Below are positions 42,901 to 54,148 of a DNA stretch of 64,000 nucleotides, one piece after another. The stretch comes from Adiantum capillus-veneris. Taxonomy: Eukaryota; Streptophyta; Polypodiopsida; Polypodiales; Pteridaceae. The notes under the pieces were generated by a model. The model did not search any database. It was given only the letters and a program-made list of their open reading frames with translations, and was not told the origin of the DNA. The position numbers and the translations under genes are program-made. The number at the start of each line of letters is the position of its first letter. Position 1 is the first letter of the stretch. Location: positions 53,203,253-53,267,252 of the forward strand of contig CM043959.1 in assembly GCA_014529385.2 (NCBI GenBank), written 5' to 3'.

Positions 42901-45900
42901 CATGGATGAGGCTGATCAACAAGAAGGATCCCCTTAACACAACTTTCTGGTGTAAGGAGAAGGTTTTCTCTATACGGAGTTCTCTGGGTCTTGACAAGTG
43001 ATGCTTTTCATGTTTAGATTGTTTGATCTATGATTGTTTGGTTGCAGGTCGTTCTCTCTTGACGAGGGAGCAGGAGAAGGCAACGGCCTCTGCTCGAGAA
43101 AAGTGCCCCTGTGAGATCAGAGCTAGATTACCCCAAAGGGTTGCCATACACTAAGATTGGTGTTAGATTCACAGTTCAGAGAGTTTTAGACTCTCAAGTT
43201 TTGACCAAGAAAAAGCGGTTTCCAAGGATGGAGGTTTGTCAAAGACAGAAGGGTAGAAGACGGGACTGCCTCAACACTTCCCAGTGCATGATTTCTTGAC
43301 AGAAGTTTGGACATAGGAGAGAGACTACAGGAGCTTATCCGTAGCCTCGGACTCTGGTTTGTGTGACGTGTCCGATGCTTTTAGGGTCTTAGAGGGTAGA
43401 CCAGAGCCCCTTGTAGTGATGGTGCAAGCTTCGGGCTGGAGCTGACTCACACTCTTAGGGGACAATGTGATGGATATACGGCACCTCTGACATGGCGAAG
43501 ACATAACCTAGGCATTTATTCAAATGTGGCAGCTTGCACATTTCTTCATGATGGAACATGGCATCCACTGATATAACCGATCACTTCCTTTTCCTTTGTG
43601 CCTCGTACTCTTTTGATGGGGTAGATGTAGTCCACTTGGCAAATTCAAAAACAGAAGAATCCTTTTTGTGCAAAACAAAAACAATCCGCATCGACGCAAG
43701 ATTGATGCGTAGAGGGTGATCACGTTTATTCCTACTTAAACTCTCATACATGGAAGTGATGGGCTGGCCATCTTTTTTTGATCCTTATTTTTAGGACGGG
43801 GCTTCTCTGCTGAGCAGAGACTGCCACTGCAATTAACGGTTAAACAGCTGTTACCCTACAGCTCTAGATTCATTTGGGAACTTTTTCTTTTCAATTCTAG
43901 TTGAGGATTTTTCAAGGATTATGCTTAAATTCTTGTGACAGTATTTCATCAGCATGGGCCATTTTGGCCTTTAAAAGAAAGTTGATTTGTTGTCCTATTT
44001 TTTTCTGCTTTTATGCCTTCAGTGTCTTCTGCCTTGATTACACTAAACTTTCTGCCAAAGAATGCTGGACAACACTAATTTCCTCCTTGATTTCTTCTTT
44101 TGAGTAACTTCTTAGGCATGATCAGTACTGCAATCAGTTATAGTCCTGGCTTAAGTAGGATGGGATGATTTGAGGATCATTGGGAAATATTCACAGATAA
44201 AACAGCAAGAGAAGGTTCGATAACTAGCAAGACTACGTGATATAATAATTCTTCTCGGGGCCTTCACAGTATGAAGCCTGCAGCTTGCATCTGCATTATG
44301 AGTAGCATACTCTCTTTTCGATTTCTCATACTGCATTTAGGTTTCTGATCGCCTAGGAGCATGCTTACCAAAATTATCACAAATGGGTGCGCTTGCTGAC
44401 GCAATATGTAAGAACACTGCTGTGCCGATTTGATGCAACAAAAGCTACATCACCTGCTGATGATCAAAATATGTGCAAGCAGATTGCCAACCATATAGAT
44501 ATAGCAAATCATCTATCGCAACCTTAAATTAAAAAGTTGGAGAAGAATTTATAAAATTGGATACCTTGTATATGGTGACAATGGCGTTGGACAGGGGGGT
44601 AGCTGGTCCGAAAGTTTAGCTTCTACAGGCACCTCAGCTACCTCCTCTTTAATAGTTCCTTCCACATCTGGTGTTTCTGGATCGGCTGGCTGCCAGAACC
44701 ATCTGAAGCCCTTGCTGCGTGGTGCAGGACTTGCTGCTTCCTTGGATTCCACCACCTGTTTTTTGGCCGCCTCTTCTTCAGCCAATGCCTTCGCCTTCTC
44801 CTTCTCCTCTTCTTGCGCCTTCAACATGGCTGCTTGTTTGGCTGCCTCTTCTTCAGCCAATGCCTTTACCTTCTCTTCTTCCTGCGCCTTCAACATGGCT
44901 GCCGCCTCTTCTTCAGCCATTGCCTTTGCCTTCTCCTCTTCCTGCGCCTTCAACATGGCTGCCGCCTCTTCTTCAGCCAATGACTGTGCCTTCTCCTCTT
45001 CATGTGCCTTCAACATGGCTGCTTGTTTGGGTGCCTCTTCTTCAGCCAATGCTTTTGCCTTCTCTTCTTCCTGTGCCGTCAGTGCCTCTGCTTCCTTCTT
45101 CGCTTTCTCCTCTTCTTCCTTCTTCTTTGCTTCTGCTAACTCTTCTTCCTTTTGTTTAGCTTCAGCTTCTATCTTCGCCTTCTCCTCTGCTTCCTTTTTC
45201 TTGGCTTCTGCTAGTTCCTCTTCCTTTTTTCTAGCTTTAGCTTCTTCTCTTTGTTTAGCTTCCACACGCTCCTTGGCCTCTTCCGCCAACTTCTCTTGCT
45301 CTTCCTTTTTCTTGGCTTCTTGATCTTTCATCAGTTTTCCTTTAACTTGTTTTTTGGCCTTGACTTTGGACTCGGCATCTTTATCTTCCTCTGCTACTTT
45401 TGATGGCTCTGTTTCTGTTGTTGTTTCGGTGTTGACTGAGGATGGTGCCGCTCTTCCTCCAAAAGAAAATGCCTGCTTTTTCTTCTTGGGTTGCTCTGCT
45501 GGAACAGATTCCTTGGGGAGTCTGGCCAACCTCACTGACTCCATGATCTTTTGTTTTTCTTCATAAGAGAGCCTGTCAAAAACATCAGAAATTCAGGTCA
45601 TTCCTTAACAAAGTAAAAATGAAGCAGAAGCACAGTGATAATAAAAGGCATTAAGGGCAAAGCATCTCTGAACAAATGGTCTAGAGGCCCCAGTATCTCT
45701 CAGCCAAAGGATGAATTCATTAACCAGCCATGCCCTTGGCCATAATCCAAAAAATAACCCCCCCCCCCCCCCCCCAACCCCACCCCCCCCCCCCTTGCAC
45801 GCACGTGCAGATGTACACACATGTGATGTCAGGCGAGAAACACAGTGCACCTGATACAGAGGGGGAAAGGAAAACACACTCTTTTTTTTTGTAAATCCAC

Positions 45901-46860
45901 ACACACACACACACACGCAGTTTCCAATCTCTTAAATCTTCAACTATCAGTGCTCTTTCTTGTAGTAAAGGGGCTCACACGTTCCCTTTTCGAGCTGCAG
46001 CTAGCACTGCAGCCTCAACAGCTTTGGCTTGGCTTGCAGCCAAGGCTGCGGCCTCTGCCTTTGCTCGAATCTCTTCAGCTTTCTTTTCCAATTCTGCCTT
46101 CTCTTCAAGAGCAGCTGCTGCAGCACTTTTGGCTGCCTCCTCTTTCTCCCTTGCTGCTTCAATCTCTTCTTCATACTTCTTCCTCAATGCCTGCAATCTT
46201 TGCTTCTCCTTTTCATCTCTTTCAGCTTGGATGCGCTTTTCTTCCTTTTCTCTCTGAGCTTGGGCACGTTTGTCCTCCGCAAGTTTCTCAGCTTGTATTC
46301 TCTTCTCCTGTCTCTCTTTGGCAGCAAGAGCACGTGATGTTTTTTCCTACAAACAGTAAAGCAATGCAAAATCGTAAGCATGTCCACGTACTTGCACAGG
46401 ATGGAATCAACACTTTGATGAAAATGCTTTGAATCAAACCTCTTCTTGTTTCTTGGAAGGTTTCTGTGCTTCAGCATCAGCTTTGACAGGTTTAGCTTTT
46501 TTCAATCCTTGGGCCCCTGAGCTAGAAATTTCTTTCGATGGAATTTCTTCAAGCAATTCTTTAATGGGTCTCAAAGGTGCAGTGGTCTCAGCAATAGCTT
46601 CAACAATCTTGTTCACAGAGACATCTGGATTCTCAACAATGCTTGCCAATAGCTCAGCAACCTAGGTTTGCCCATTCTACATCTGTAAGCCAATCTTCTA
46701 GCATTGAAATTCTCTTGTGATATGAAATTACACTTAAAACTTGCATCACCTGTAAGTTGGAGACCTGGCCCCCAAACAATTTGTCCGCCTCTGCAAGGAG
46801 GAGATTATGAGTCTCCTTATATGCATCCGTGGGACGCTCCATACCACCTGGTCGAACTAT
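39816..46860 (-). CDS. TIC62: TIC62, C-terminal seven coding exons (5' part not in view)
   Basis: TIC62 is a chloroplast protein that binds ferredoxin-NADP reductase (FNR) and has an N-terminal short-chain-dehydrogenase-like domain. Exons seen, in transcript order: 46860-46750, 46661-46440, 46346-45979, 45572-44565, 40760-40284, 40191-40045, 39981-39816. All junctions fit GT-AG rules and keep frame. The first two exons match the end of the dehydrogenase-like domain (IVRPGGMERPTDAYKETHN, FGGQVSNLQ, IVEAIAETTAPL, well known in TIC62). A long Ala/Glu/Lys-rich linker follows, then three FNR-binding motifs of the PLSPY..(Y/F)P.LKPP type, and a stop. The nucleotide-binding N-terminus and transit peptide were not found up to 64000. 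The gene is either very long or 5'-truncated; the intact 833-residue frame favours a working gene. Confidence 0.87.
40045..40191 (-). CDS. TIC62: TIC62 exon f: FNR motif 2 end, FNR motif 3 start
   Basis: 48 codons with phase-2 boundaries. It begins FPNLKPPNPPKP, contains a short internal repeat (SSATNLKPVEM / SSATNSKPVEM), and ends SVPLSPYA at donor GTGAGT. The introns on either side are short (92 and 63 bases). Confidence 0.85.
40284..40760 (-). CDS. TIC62: TIC62 exon e: FNR motif 1 end, FNR motif 2 start
   Basis: 158 codons with phase-2 boundaries at both ends. It begins with YPGLKPPAPP, which completes motif 1, passes through a Pro/Ala/Glu linker and VFKWPWQKLE, and ends SRPLSPYA at donor GTATGG. 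Confidence 0.87.
40761..44564 (-). other. TIC62 intron of 3.8 kb
   Basis: GT (donor AG|GTATCC) to AG (acceptor GTGCAG). It contains no recognisable gene; a degenerate repeat of about 80-110 bases lies near 41578-41870. Short frames inside are taken as chance. Confidence 0.75.
44565..45572 (-). CDS. TIC62: TIC62 exon d: repeat-bearing linker and first half of FNR motif 1
   Basis: 335 codons with one and two split bases at the ends. It starts LSYEEKQKIM, runs through a long Lys/Glu/Ala linker with about five imperfect repeats of 20-23 residues (AQEEEKAKALAEEEAA...AAMLK), then GFRWFWQ, and ends PTPLSPYTR at donor GTATCC. The first FNR-binding motif is completed by the next exon. Confidence 0.87.
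45758..45796. repeat. Poly-C tract in a TIC62 intron
   Basis: Two long C runs separated by AACCCCA lie in the intron 45573-45978. They account for Gly-rich frames on the other strand. Confidence 0.85.
45979..46346 (-). CDS. TIC62: TIC62 exon c: charged helical linker
   Basis: 122 codons plus two bases. The protein is almost entirely Ala, Glu, Lys, Arg and Gln (for example AEKLAEDKRAQAQREKEEKR) and should form a long charged helix or coiled coil. The donor is read as GTGAGC, which keeps the frame with the next exon; a donor two bases earlier would break it. Confidence 0.8.
46440..46661 (-). CDS. TIC62: TIC62 exon b: domain end and linker
   Basis: 74 codons from acceptor CCTAG to donor GTTTGA. 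It begins VAELLASIVENPDVS and includes IVEAIAETTAPL and LLEEIPSK, the usual end of the dehydrogenase-like domain, followed by a Lys-rich linker. Confidence 0.87.
46750..46860 (-). CDS. TIC62: TIC62 exon a: end of dehydrogenase-like domain
   Basis: 37 codons, phase 0 on both sides, preceded by acceptor CCCAG and followed by donor GTGATG. It encodes IVRPGGMERPTDAYKETHN and FGGQVSNLQ, the most conserved stretch of the TIC62 short-chain-dehydrogenase-like domain. Confidence 0.88.
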
Positions 46861-47803
46861 CTGGGACACGCATGGATTTCCATGTTAGCTCAAAATCTCT
46901 AGTTTCTTTCATCTTTCACTGCAGCCAGAAAGCAGCAAAACACTTAGTTGGCTGCTCCAGGACAGCTAGAAAAACCGTCCAAGCATGTGCATGGACAGCT
47001 TCTAACATAAGTGTACACAAGTTAAATGGCAAGCAACGTGTTAGATACTTTCATATAAGGAATATTGTCATTTCCAAATACTAATATGCAATACTTGGAT
47101 TCATTGCCAGATCAAACACATGCATCTGCAACTGCAAGTTCATGCATGAACACATCTTATCAAACAAAAAGCAAGAAGTACACTTAGCCAACCATTGATG
47201 CATCGTTCAGGGATTGCCAAAAAGAAGCGCGCATTCATTTTGAAAACAAGGTAAAACATAAAATGACCCCAAGGGGCCCACTCGTCGGGCCTATTTCCCC
47301 AAGTATCAATCATGGAGCTGGGTCGGGACAATGGGCATGTACCATTAGATAGGACCCACATCCCCATGACCATTGCAGATTTGCATCCTTTTGTGATTCA
47401 GCTACACAATAAACATAGGCATCCCTTTCTTAAGGGACGAGTGACTTCAACACTCAATCGTAGAGTTATGAAGCACAAGTGTCATCATTATACTGACTTA
47501 CATGGGACTTCTACTACTAGTTTAGCGCACCCATTTGACAAAAACCTCTTTCACCCTCACGTGCTCTTCTTGATATTATGGTGCTAATGTGTGGACACAC
47601 TTCGGACCACCGTGGCAATTTTTTTCCTCCTAGGAGCTAGGAGGTTTTTCCTCCCCGGCTTGTATATACTCCCATTATTCTAGGGCAAGTCGTATCTTTA
47701 CTTAGCACACTCACTAATGCAACTTCCTTTGGTATGCGCCCTTGAGCTTGTCCTTCATCCCCTCCATCTTCGTGTGCAATCTTGCAACCGTATTTCCAAC
47801 TGT
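46861..47803. other. Unassigned, upstream of the first visible TIC62 exon
   Basis: The minus strand was searched by eye for the missing TIC62 segments (the nucleotide-binding GATGKVGSR-type motif, the NLFWGVL-type motif) without success. No other gene seen. It may be intron. Confidence 0.45.
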
Positions 47804-47815
47804 TGGTATCAAAGC
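47804..47815 (+). other. Primer-site-like sequence before copia gag remnant
   Basis: TGGTATCAAAGC differs by one base from the usual tRNA-Met primer site and precedes a copia-like gag piece by about 330 bases. The LTR limits were not found. Confidence 0.45.
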
Positions 47816-48145
47816 AGGCTTTGGCATCTTGGATAGCGTCACCAATACCTTCTTGGCTCACTTTCTCAAATCAAGATGATATTCGGTGAGTGGTTGCATG
47901 GCGAGATATCCTTTGAGTGTGCTTATAGAGCTTGGCATGATCAGAATTTTAATTCAGGCTCATTTTCACTCCATTTCCACCACTCACAATACTGTGCATG
48001 CACTTTCATCCTTCTTTGCAGGTTTTTTGACAATGTAGATTCTTGCAAAAGATGCATTTTGTAGTCTTTTGTGAGTTCTGTTAGGCAGCACACAGTTTTG
48101 TACAGTTTTTTCCTCTACACACGCAACTTTTGCACCATACCAACC

Positions 48146-48350
48146 ATGGCTGACAAGAATGATGTTTTCCTCATGTTTTCTTTCAAAGACATTGGATGAG
48201 AACAACTACCTACTGTGGGCATGTGTGATGCAACATGTTCTTATCACAAAAGGCGTTTGGAACATTGTGCAGAATCATGATGTAAGAAAAGGCTTCGTGG
48301 ATACAAGTCCAGTGGATGATGATACGAGTTTTAGCAATATCTATTGCTAA
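48146..48350 (+). pseudogene. Ty1/copia gag fragment
   Basis: After a possible start (ATGGCTGACAAG, 48146) the frame breaks. From about 48190 it reads LDENNYLLWACVMQHVLITK and GVWNIV, which matches the N-terminal gag motif of plant copia elements (L-x-NY-x-W, L..K.LW). It stops at 48350, and nothing downstream resembles the rest of the polyprotein. Confidence 0.6.
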
Positions 48351-49689
48351 ATTTGTTTTGCCCGCTCTTGTGAATTTGTTTTGCCTGCTCTTGTGAGTAA
48401 GCACATTGGGATGCTAGAGATGCGCAGGCTCATGATTTTGCTCAATAGTGTTTTATTACTTCCACATTACTCCACCCATTTGCTCAACAACAAGCATGGA
48501 ATAGACAACCTTCTCCAGAGATGAGCGGATGAAGCCAAGGAGTGTTGAATGGAATGTGTTCACCACTCGGCCTTTTAAATTAAAGCTTGGCCTAGTGTCT
48601 AGAGTTTCAATAGAGTTGACATCCAGAGTCACGAGTCCAAGAACGTCGTAATTCTTATTTCACATAACGACATGTTCGATTATAGACAGACAATGTAGTG
48701 GAGCGGCATTGTCGTATTTAAGTAGAAAGGAGCACGTCACATACATATAGCAACGAGCAATCTCTACAACGCCATCAATGTCCCCCTTTCACACATCAAG
48801 CGGTCTCTACGATGCAAGCTGGTGATACAAGTGTCATGTCACATCGTCGCATCAGACTGTTTGCGTCCTCCCACCCACTGTGGCAATCGACAGGGAAGAA
48901 AACTCAACCTCATCTACTGACTTATACAACACAATTCTTGCCACCCTCACAGTTTCTAGCTTTCTTCATGATCTCCCTCAAGAGGTTTAAATCGACCTCA
49001 CCCATTACTTCAAAAATCTCACCACACATTGCTGTGCTTGTGACTCTTGTATACATGTTCAATTTTGCTACTGTAACAACCACAACAAATCATTGATCTT
49101 ACGGCCTAGATACCAATGGAAGCATCCCTCTCTCATGCTTGGACAATTGGGATCACCTTCACATTCAGTAAGAAACTATAGACCCACAAGACAACAGGTC
49201 TTGGAATTACCATTCTGAGAATAAACCAAAAAAAAGGGTGCAAAGTGTCAGGAGGAGACGATGTTGAGACGAAACTCAACTTTGTTGGCCTTTAGAGCAC
49301 AATATCAATATGTCCCATCTATTCACGATGTATATATTGCAAAGTCTATGAATCATATTTGATACTTTGATAGAGGCACAACCAAGTACATTACATCTTA
49401 TTGTAATTGTTTGCTTTTCTTCAGATTTCCCCTAGCCGGAATATTGTCACAGGTACTAACAATGCTTCTTCTCTTAATAGGCGAGTTATAGGATTGTGCT
49501 TTTTGTTGTAGATGGCACCTCTTGCACACTTGCTACTACTTTATATATACCTTAGGATTCAAGTTGACTCTATAAGGTCAGTACTTACACAGATTTCTAA
49601 GGCTATTTCAGATGGAAAAATTTGACGTGCATGTCACAGTCATCTGAATTTTGCTAGGTGCCTATAGCCATGTTCAAATGCTTTGTATT
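48351..49689. other. Unassigned spacer
   Basis: No convincing coding sequence. Possibly decayed transposon sequence leading into the chromovirus remnant. Confidence 0.4.
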
Positions 49690-50144
49690 TTCACTTGGTG
49701 ATTGGGTACTTTCGCACTTTGTTAAGGAAAAGGAAAGGCAAGGAACATTTGTTCCCCTACGTCAGTATGCAATATTATAGTCCTTTTCAGATTTTGGATA
49801 AGATCAACAATGTAGCTTACAGGTTAAAGCTACCACAAGGCTGGACAATACATAATGCTTTTCATATCAACCTTCTGAGGCCCTTTGTTGGTGATGTGTC
49901 AGAGAATGTGCTTCATGAGGAAAGGCCCGAGGTGGAAGAATTGGATGAGATTCTTGTTCTTGAACATATATTGACACATAAGGAAAGGAAGGTTAGAGGA
50001 AAGGTTGCAAGATGCCACTTGGTGAAGTTTAAGAACTATCCATCATTTGATGCCAAATGGATGGAAGAATCTGAATCAATTGATTCACCTCAATTATTGC
50101 AATTATATCTTGAAGCCTTTCAAATAGAACCCACAATGACTTGA
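49690..50144 (+). pseudogene. Chromovirus pol 3' remnant (integrase tail and chromodomain)
   Basis: The frame encodes ILDKINNVAYRLKLPQG, HNAFHINLLRPF and, further on, the chromodomain phrase HLVKFKNYPSFDAKWMEE with a C-terminal tail. These are the integrase tail (GPY/F-type) and chromodomain of a chromovirus. The upstream pol is missing or too decayed to see. Confidence 0.82.
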
Positions 50145-50416
50145 TATAGCTCTATGGGGCAATGTGAGAGTATGGTTCATGATGCTCAAAAGAGTAGTTA
50201 ACCAAATGATGTCTACTCTTTCCATGTAGAATTTAAGTACACAAGTTTGTACTTGAGAGTACACCAGAAGACTTCTATGTTTGAATATGTGTGGTAGTGA
50301 GGTTGGTGGGACATTCGTGAAACATGTGTATCTATGATTCCCACCATAGAGTATATGTGATATCAGGAAATATCAACATGTATTATAAGCATGCAAGCGA
50401 GGTCGGTTGCAATATT

Positions 50417-51720
50417 TGAAGGGTGGGGTATGTCACCGGGAGGTGTTTTTTTTTTGGTGCCCTCTCTAAATATGTATTACATATTATTATTATTTTTTTC
50501 GCTTCAAGTGGACATTGCATGGCAAGTATGAAACTGCTCTAGTCAAATGGGTTTCTCGCATCAGGAATGTAGGTCGGTCAGTTGGTAACTGCTCGGCCAG
50601 TTAGCGCTGAATTCTAATGAGTATGGAAGCATGCGTGCTCCTAAATAGAATTTGGGCCACTCGGGCAAGTCATTGACAACGATATAAGTTGAGAGGGGTT
50701 AGGAAACTCAAGCATAAGGGGCATAATAGTCAAATGTCACTGGGAGAGCTACTTGCTCGACAACTCACCACTCCAGAAGCTCAGGCCCAGCTTAGTGGCT
50801 CCCAAAACAGTAAGGGAGGACTGATTTTTCATTTTGTGAGTGGATTTTCACATTCATAGCTTCAATGGAAAGCTTGTCTTCTCCTTTGTCTCATGTTGTG
50901 CGATGATTCCACTCTCATGCATCTCTCCCCCTTACACATATGGTAATGCCCAACTAGTTGGGCTTCTCAAATAACTATGTATAATCTTGTGGTTTTATGC
51001 GTGTTTGCCAAGGCAAGAGCCTGTTTGAACAGGAACCGGATTAACTGTATGCTAATCCCCACGGATACACACAGTTCCATCACGACAGATTGCGAAATAG
51101 GAGAGTTTTCTTATGTGAAAACTCGTCCAAATCAAAGGAGAGGTGTCCCATCGGATGCAGGAGCTCTTGACACACTCATAGACGTGTTTGTTCCGCTCAA
51201 AAGATCCAAAACAGAAAATTTCAGCTTGCTGCATTTATTTGCAGGTTTAGGGTTTCGCACCAAAAGTGCAAGATAACACCCGGGAAGCTTCGGGGAAGCC
51301 TTGGGGCTTATACAAGAGTTTGGGCTCCTCTCAGTGACCAAATAAAGAAATTACAGCATGCTGAAATTTACCTACTACAGCTCATTGGAAAGTCTAAAAT
51401 GCAAGGGAATTCATCCTAGACTTGTACTTTTGACCTACAGAGGTTTTGACGTTGTTATGTTGCCAAAATTGGATAAAAAACCTGAAATTTCAACCCTTGA
51501 TAGGTTTGGACAGCTTGGTGGGAGTTTGGTCTAAGTGTTCGGGTCGTTTGTTTTCAAATGAATAAAGAAATACCAAAAGGGGCAATAGTCTTTGGGGCCT
51601 ACAGGGTGTCGGTCTTCTTGTGCGTAGTGACATTCTAGTTCCTGGACGCATTCGTGTTCTTTCATCTTCTCAATCCTTTGTGTAAAGTCAAAAAGTAATT
51701 GAATTAGTACCACCCTCTAC
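50417..51720 (+). repeat. Probable polypurine tract and 3' LTR of the remnant
   Basis: GAAGGGTGGGGTA (about 50418-50430) is followed by TGTCACCGGG at 50431, a likely LTR start downstream of the chromodomain. Near 51561-51600 the text AAAGAAATACCAAAAGGGG and TTTGGGGCC matches the LTR of the element at 57420 (near 57952-57990), supporting an LTR of a related family. The end near 51720 is a guess. Confidence 0.5.
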
Positions 51721-52399
51721 TGTGTACTGACCGGTTAAATATACCCCTTAGCAAAAGGTGTTGCTAACAAGAAAAACGCTCCTTTGCCAATGGCACAATG
51801 TAATGATGTGGGATGCTTACACTAGACCAATAGAGAGCTAGAAGAGTAGAGCTAGACCGCGACCCAAGTAGCTATCGGCTGCAGTAAAACGTGCCACAAT
51901 CCTTGCTGCAGATCACGGGAATTATGACCTATCACGTGGCGTGCTGGCATCACAGTACAGATAGGGGCTGACAATGCTGACATACACTCGGACTTTCTTT
52001 TTGGTGCAAGTTATAGAAAGTAGATGCTTTTTGGTCACTTTTGGGCGACCAAAAGTACTCAAATGTTTCTAACACTTTTAGTACTTGTAAAAATGACCTA
52101 TGATAAATCACTTTTGGGCTTTTTGGACTAATCCCTATAAAAGAGATATTGCTATACCACTAGTCCTTAGATTGTGAATTTGTGGATGACTGAGAGGGAG
52201 TGTGTCACGTGTGCAATGTGGGAGTTTTAACTTCAACTTTTGATCAACAAAATAAGATGATGTCACAGATTGCTTACGTGTCAAAGACCCAAGGGGTTAG
52301 GTGTCAGGTGCAACGAAAGTGTAAGGATTTAGCTCGGGACTAGTACTCCACACAAACACAAGGGTTTCTTTACTTCACTGGAAAAGATAAACTAAACCG

Positions 52400-52402
<3 letters not shown>

Positions 52403-52449
<47 letters not shown>
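52403..52449. repeat. GA microsatellite
   Basis: An uninterrupted (GA)n run inside the left LTR of the short element, expanded compared with the right LTR (near 54264). Confidence 0.85.
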
Positions 52450-52450
<1 letters not shown>

Positions 52451-52559
52451 ATGTCAGGTCCCAACCACCTTCAAAGACCCCTTGCTCTGTTGCTAGAGCA
52501 AGTACTTTCTTTATTCTTGCACAATGTTGATACAATGACTAAATGTTGAGATTGTTTAT

Positions 52560-52700
52560 GCTGGGTACTAGGGTACTGATGTTGGGTACTGCTGAGATAC
52601 TGAAGGGTACTGCGGGTACTGAGGGGTACTATGGGTACTGATGGGTACTTACTCTTGAGGAGTAATACGAATACTGATGGGTACTGCCGGTGCTGATGGG
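52560..52700. repeat. GGGTACTG minisatellite in LTR
   Basis: GGGTACTG-type units occur about every 8-15 bases. The same array occurs in the other LTR at about 54400-54530 with a different number of units. Confidence 0.75.
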
Positions 52701-54148
52701 TACTGAAGATCCCTGTGCTGAGCTAGCCAGGAGCCAAGCCAGACCACAAGGGGTGCTAGATGCTGGGGTATTGAGTCGACAACGACGACGAGGGGTACTT
52801 GTACTGCGGTGCTCCTGAGGTGCTAATGAGTACTGTTGTAGGTACTCGGTACTGCGACCACGACAACGCTGATTGCGACGACAAGGTTGTGTGCTGATCT
52901 GCTATCGCTGGGGACGGCCATGGGCTGAAAACTGAAACTCTGAAGCTGAAGATGGTTGAAATTTGGAAACGTTGGTATTGCAGAGAGGCTCTTCTACTGC
53001 TACTTTGCCTTCTATTCGTGCCCAGAGGGTTTCTTTTATAGGTCCTTTAACCATTTGCCCTACCTACTTTTAATAAATGTCATGTCAAAGTCACTTATTA
53101 ATAAATGAGTTAAGTGACTGTTCATATGCCTATATGCTTTAAGTGACTTAACTGTGCAAGTGAGGGTATACCGGCCTGGACATGCACGTCCTCCTAGAGG
53201 CTCACAAAGTGCCAAGCTAGGTCCTATGCTAAGACTGACACTAGACTGTAGTAGAAGCTTGTCGACGTGGCGCATGTGAAGTGCGCATGTGACATCCCCT
53301 ATTGTTAAAGGTGAGGCACAAGTGCCACACCTTTGTCTATACTTCTGATTCAGCTTCTCATGCTTGTGGATGCATAAGCCAATGAAAGCTCCTCCAAACT
53401 TGTGCATATCGCGGATATAGTTACTGTTGCGATGTAAACACCAACCATACGAGTTACTAGGTAGCCTTAGTATTGTCGCAGGATACCAGCCTTGATGCTG
53501 ACTCTGCCTTGCAAGCAAGTACAACCACTTGAATAGTCCTGTCGTGATGCACGCTACATGCGAATGCGAATACAAAAGAGAGTTAGGGTTCCTTTCTCCA
53601 ACTCCTTCCAGGAGGCAAATAGATCTTGGTACTTTTTTTGTTTTGTTTTCGGAGACGGGTAGGGCACGCCTAGCCGCTCCCCTCATACACCAAAAAAGTA
53701 TACAAGAAGAACGACCAGGACTATGCACCGAGAAACCGAAGGCATACGCTCTTGTCACTAGTTTCCTTTGGACTACGAGAGTCCAGAATTATCTACACTC
53801 TTAGGGCCATGAGTAATCCCTTGAGAGACCCATTTCGCCAACAAGAGATCTTAGTACTCAAGACCTGGATTGTCGTGTATCCGATGTCGATCTTCGTTCA
53901 AAGACATAGTGATGAAGATGGGAGTGCGCGCCCAATGTGCGATGGACTAAGGGTAGGAGTGGCTAATAAGTCTGGGATCATGACACAGATTCTTTGAGGG
54001 AAAAAAACTGAGAGAGGTTCTTTGGGTTCTTGGTTCTGTTGTTCTGCTTGGGTTCTTGGTGGTTCTTTCCTTGAGTTCGCGAAGCCGAAGCACGCACACA
54101 ACTCTGATATCAATGTCAGGTGCAGTGCACACAGAGCTCTAATACCAA

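Larger units (their letters stand above)
52302..53214 (-). repeat. LTR (left copy) of the short element
   Basis: About 913 bp. It contains a GA run (52403-52449), a degenerate GGGTACTG minisatellite (about 52560-52700) and a shared stretch before its end (CCCAGAGGGTTTCTTTTATA near 53021). Confidence 0.72.

Noticed and set aside
44712-45323. Ala/Ser-rich frame on the + strand opposite TIC62 exon d
   Set aside because: It is the complement of the Glu/Lys/Ala repeat coding sequence; the minus-strand reading has splice sites and FNR motifs.
45605-45916. Gly-rich frames near 45.7 kb
   Set aside because: They arise from the poly-C tract in a TIC62 intron.
53060-53758. 232-residue minus-strand frame in the short LTR element as a gag
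   Set aside because: No gag domain, zinc knuckle or other retroelement motif could be recognised, so it is left as unassigned internal sequence.
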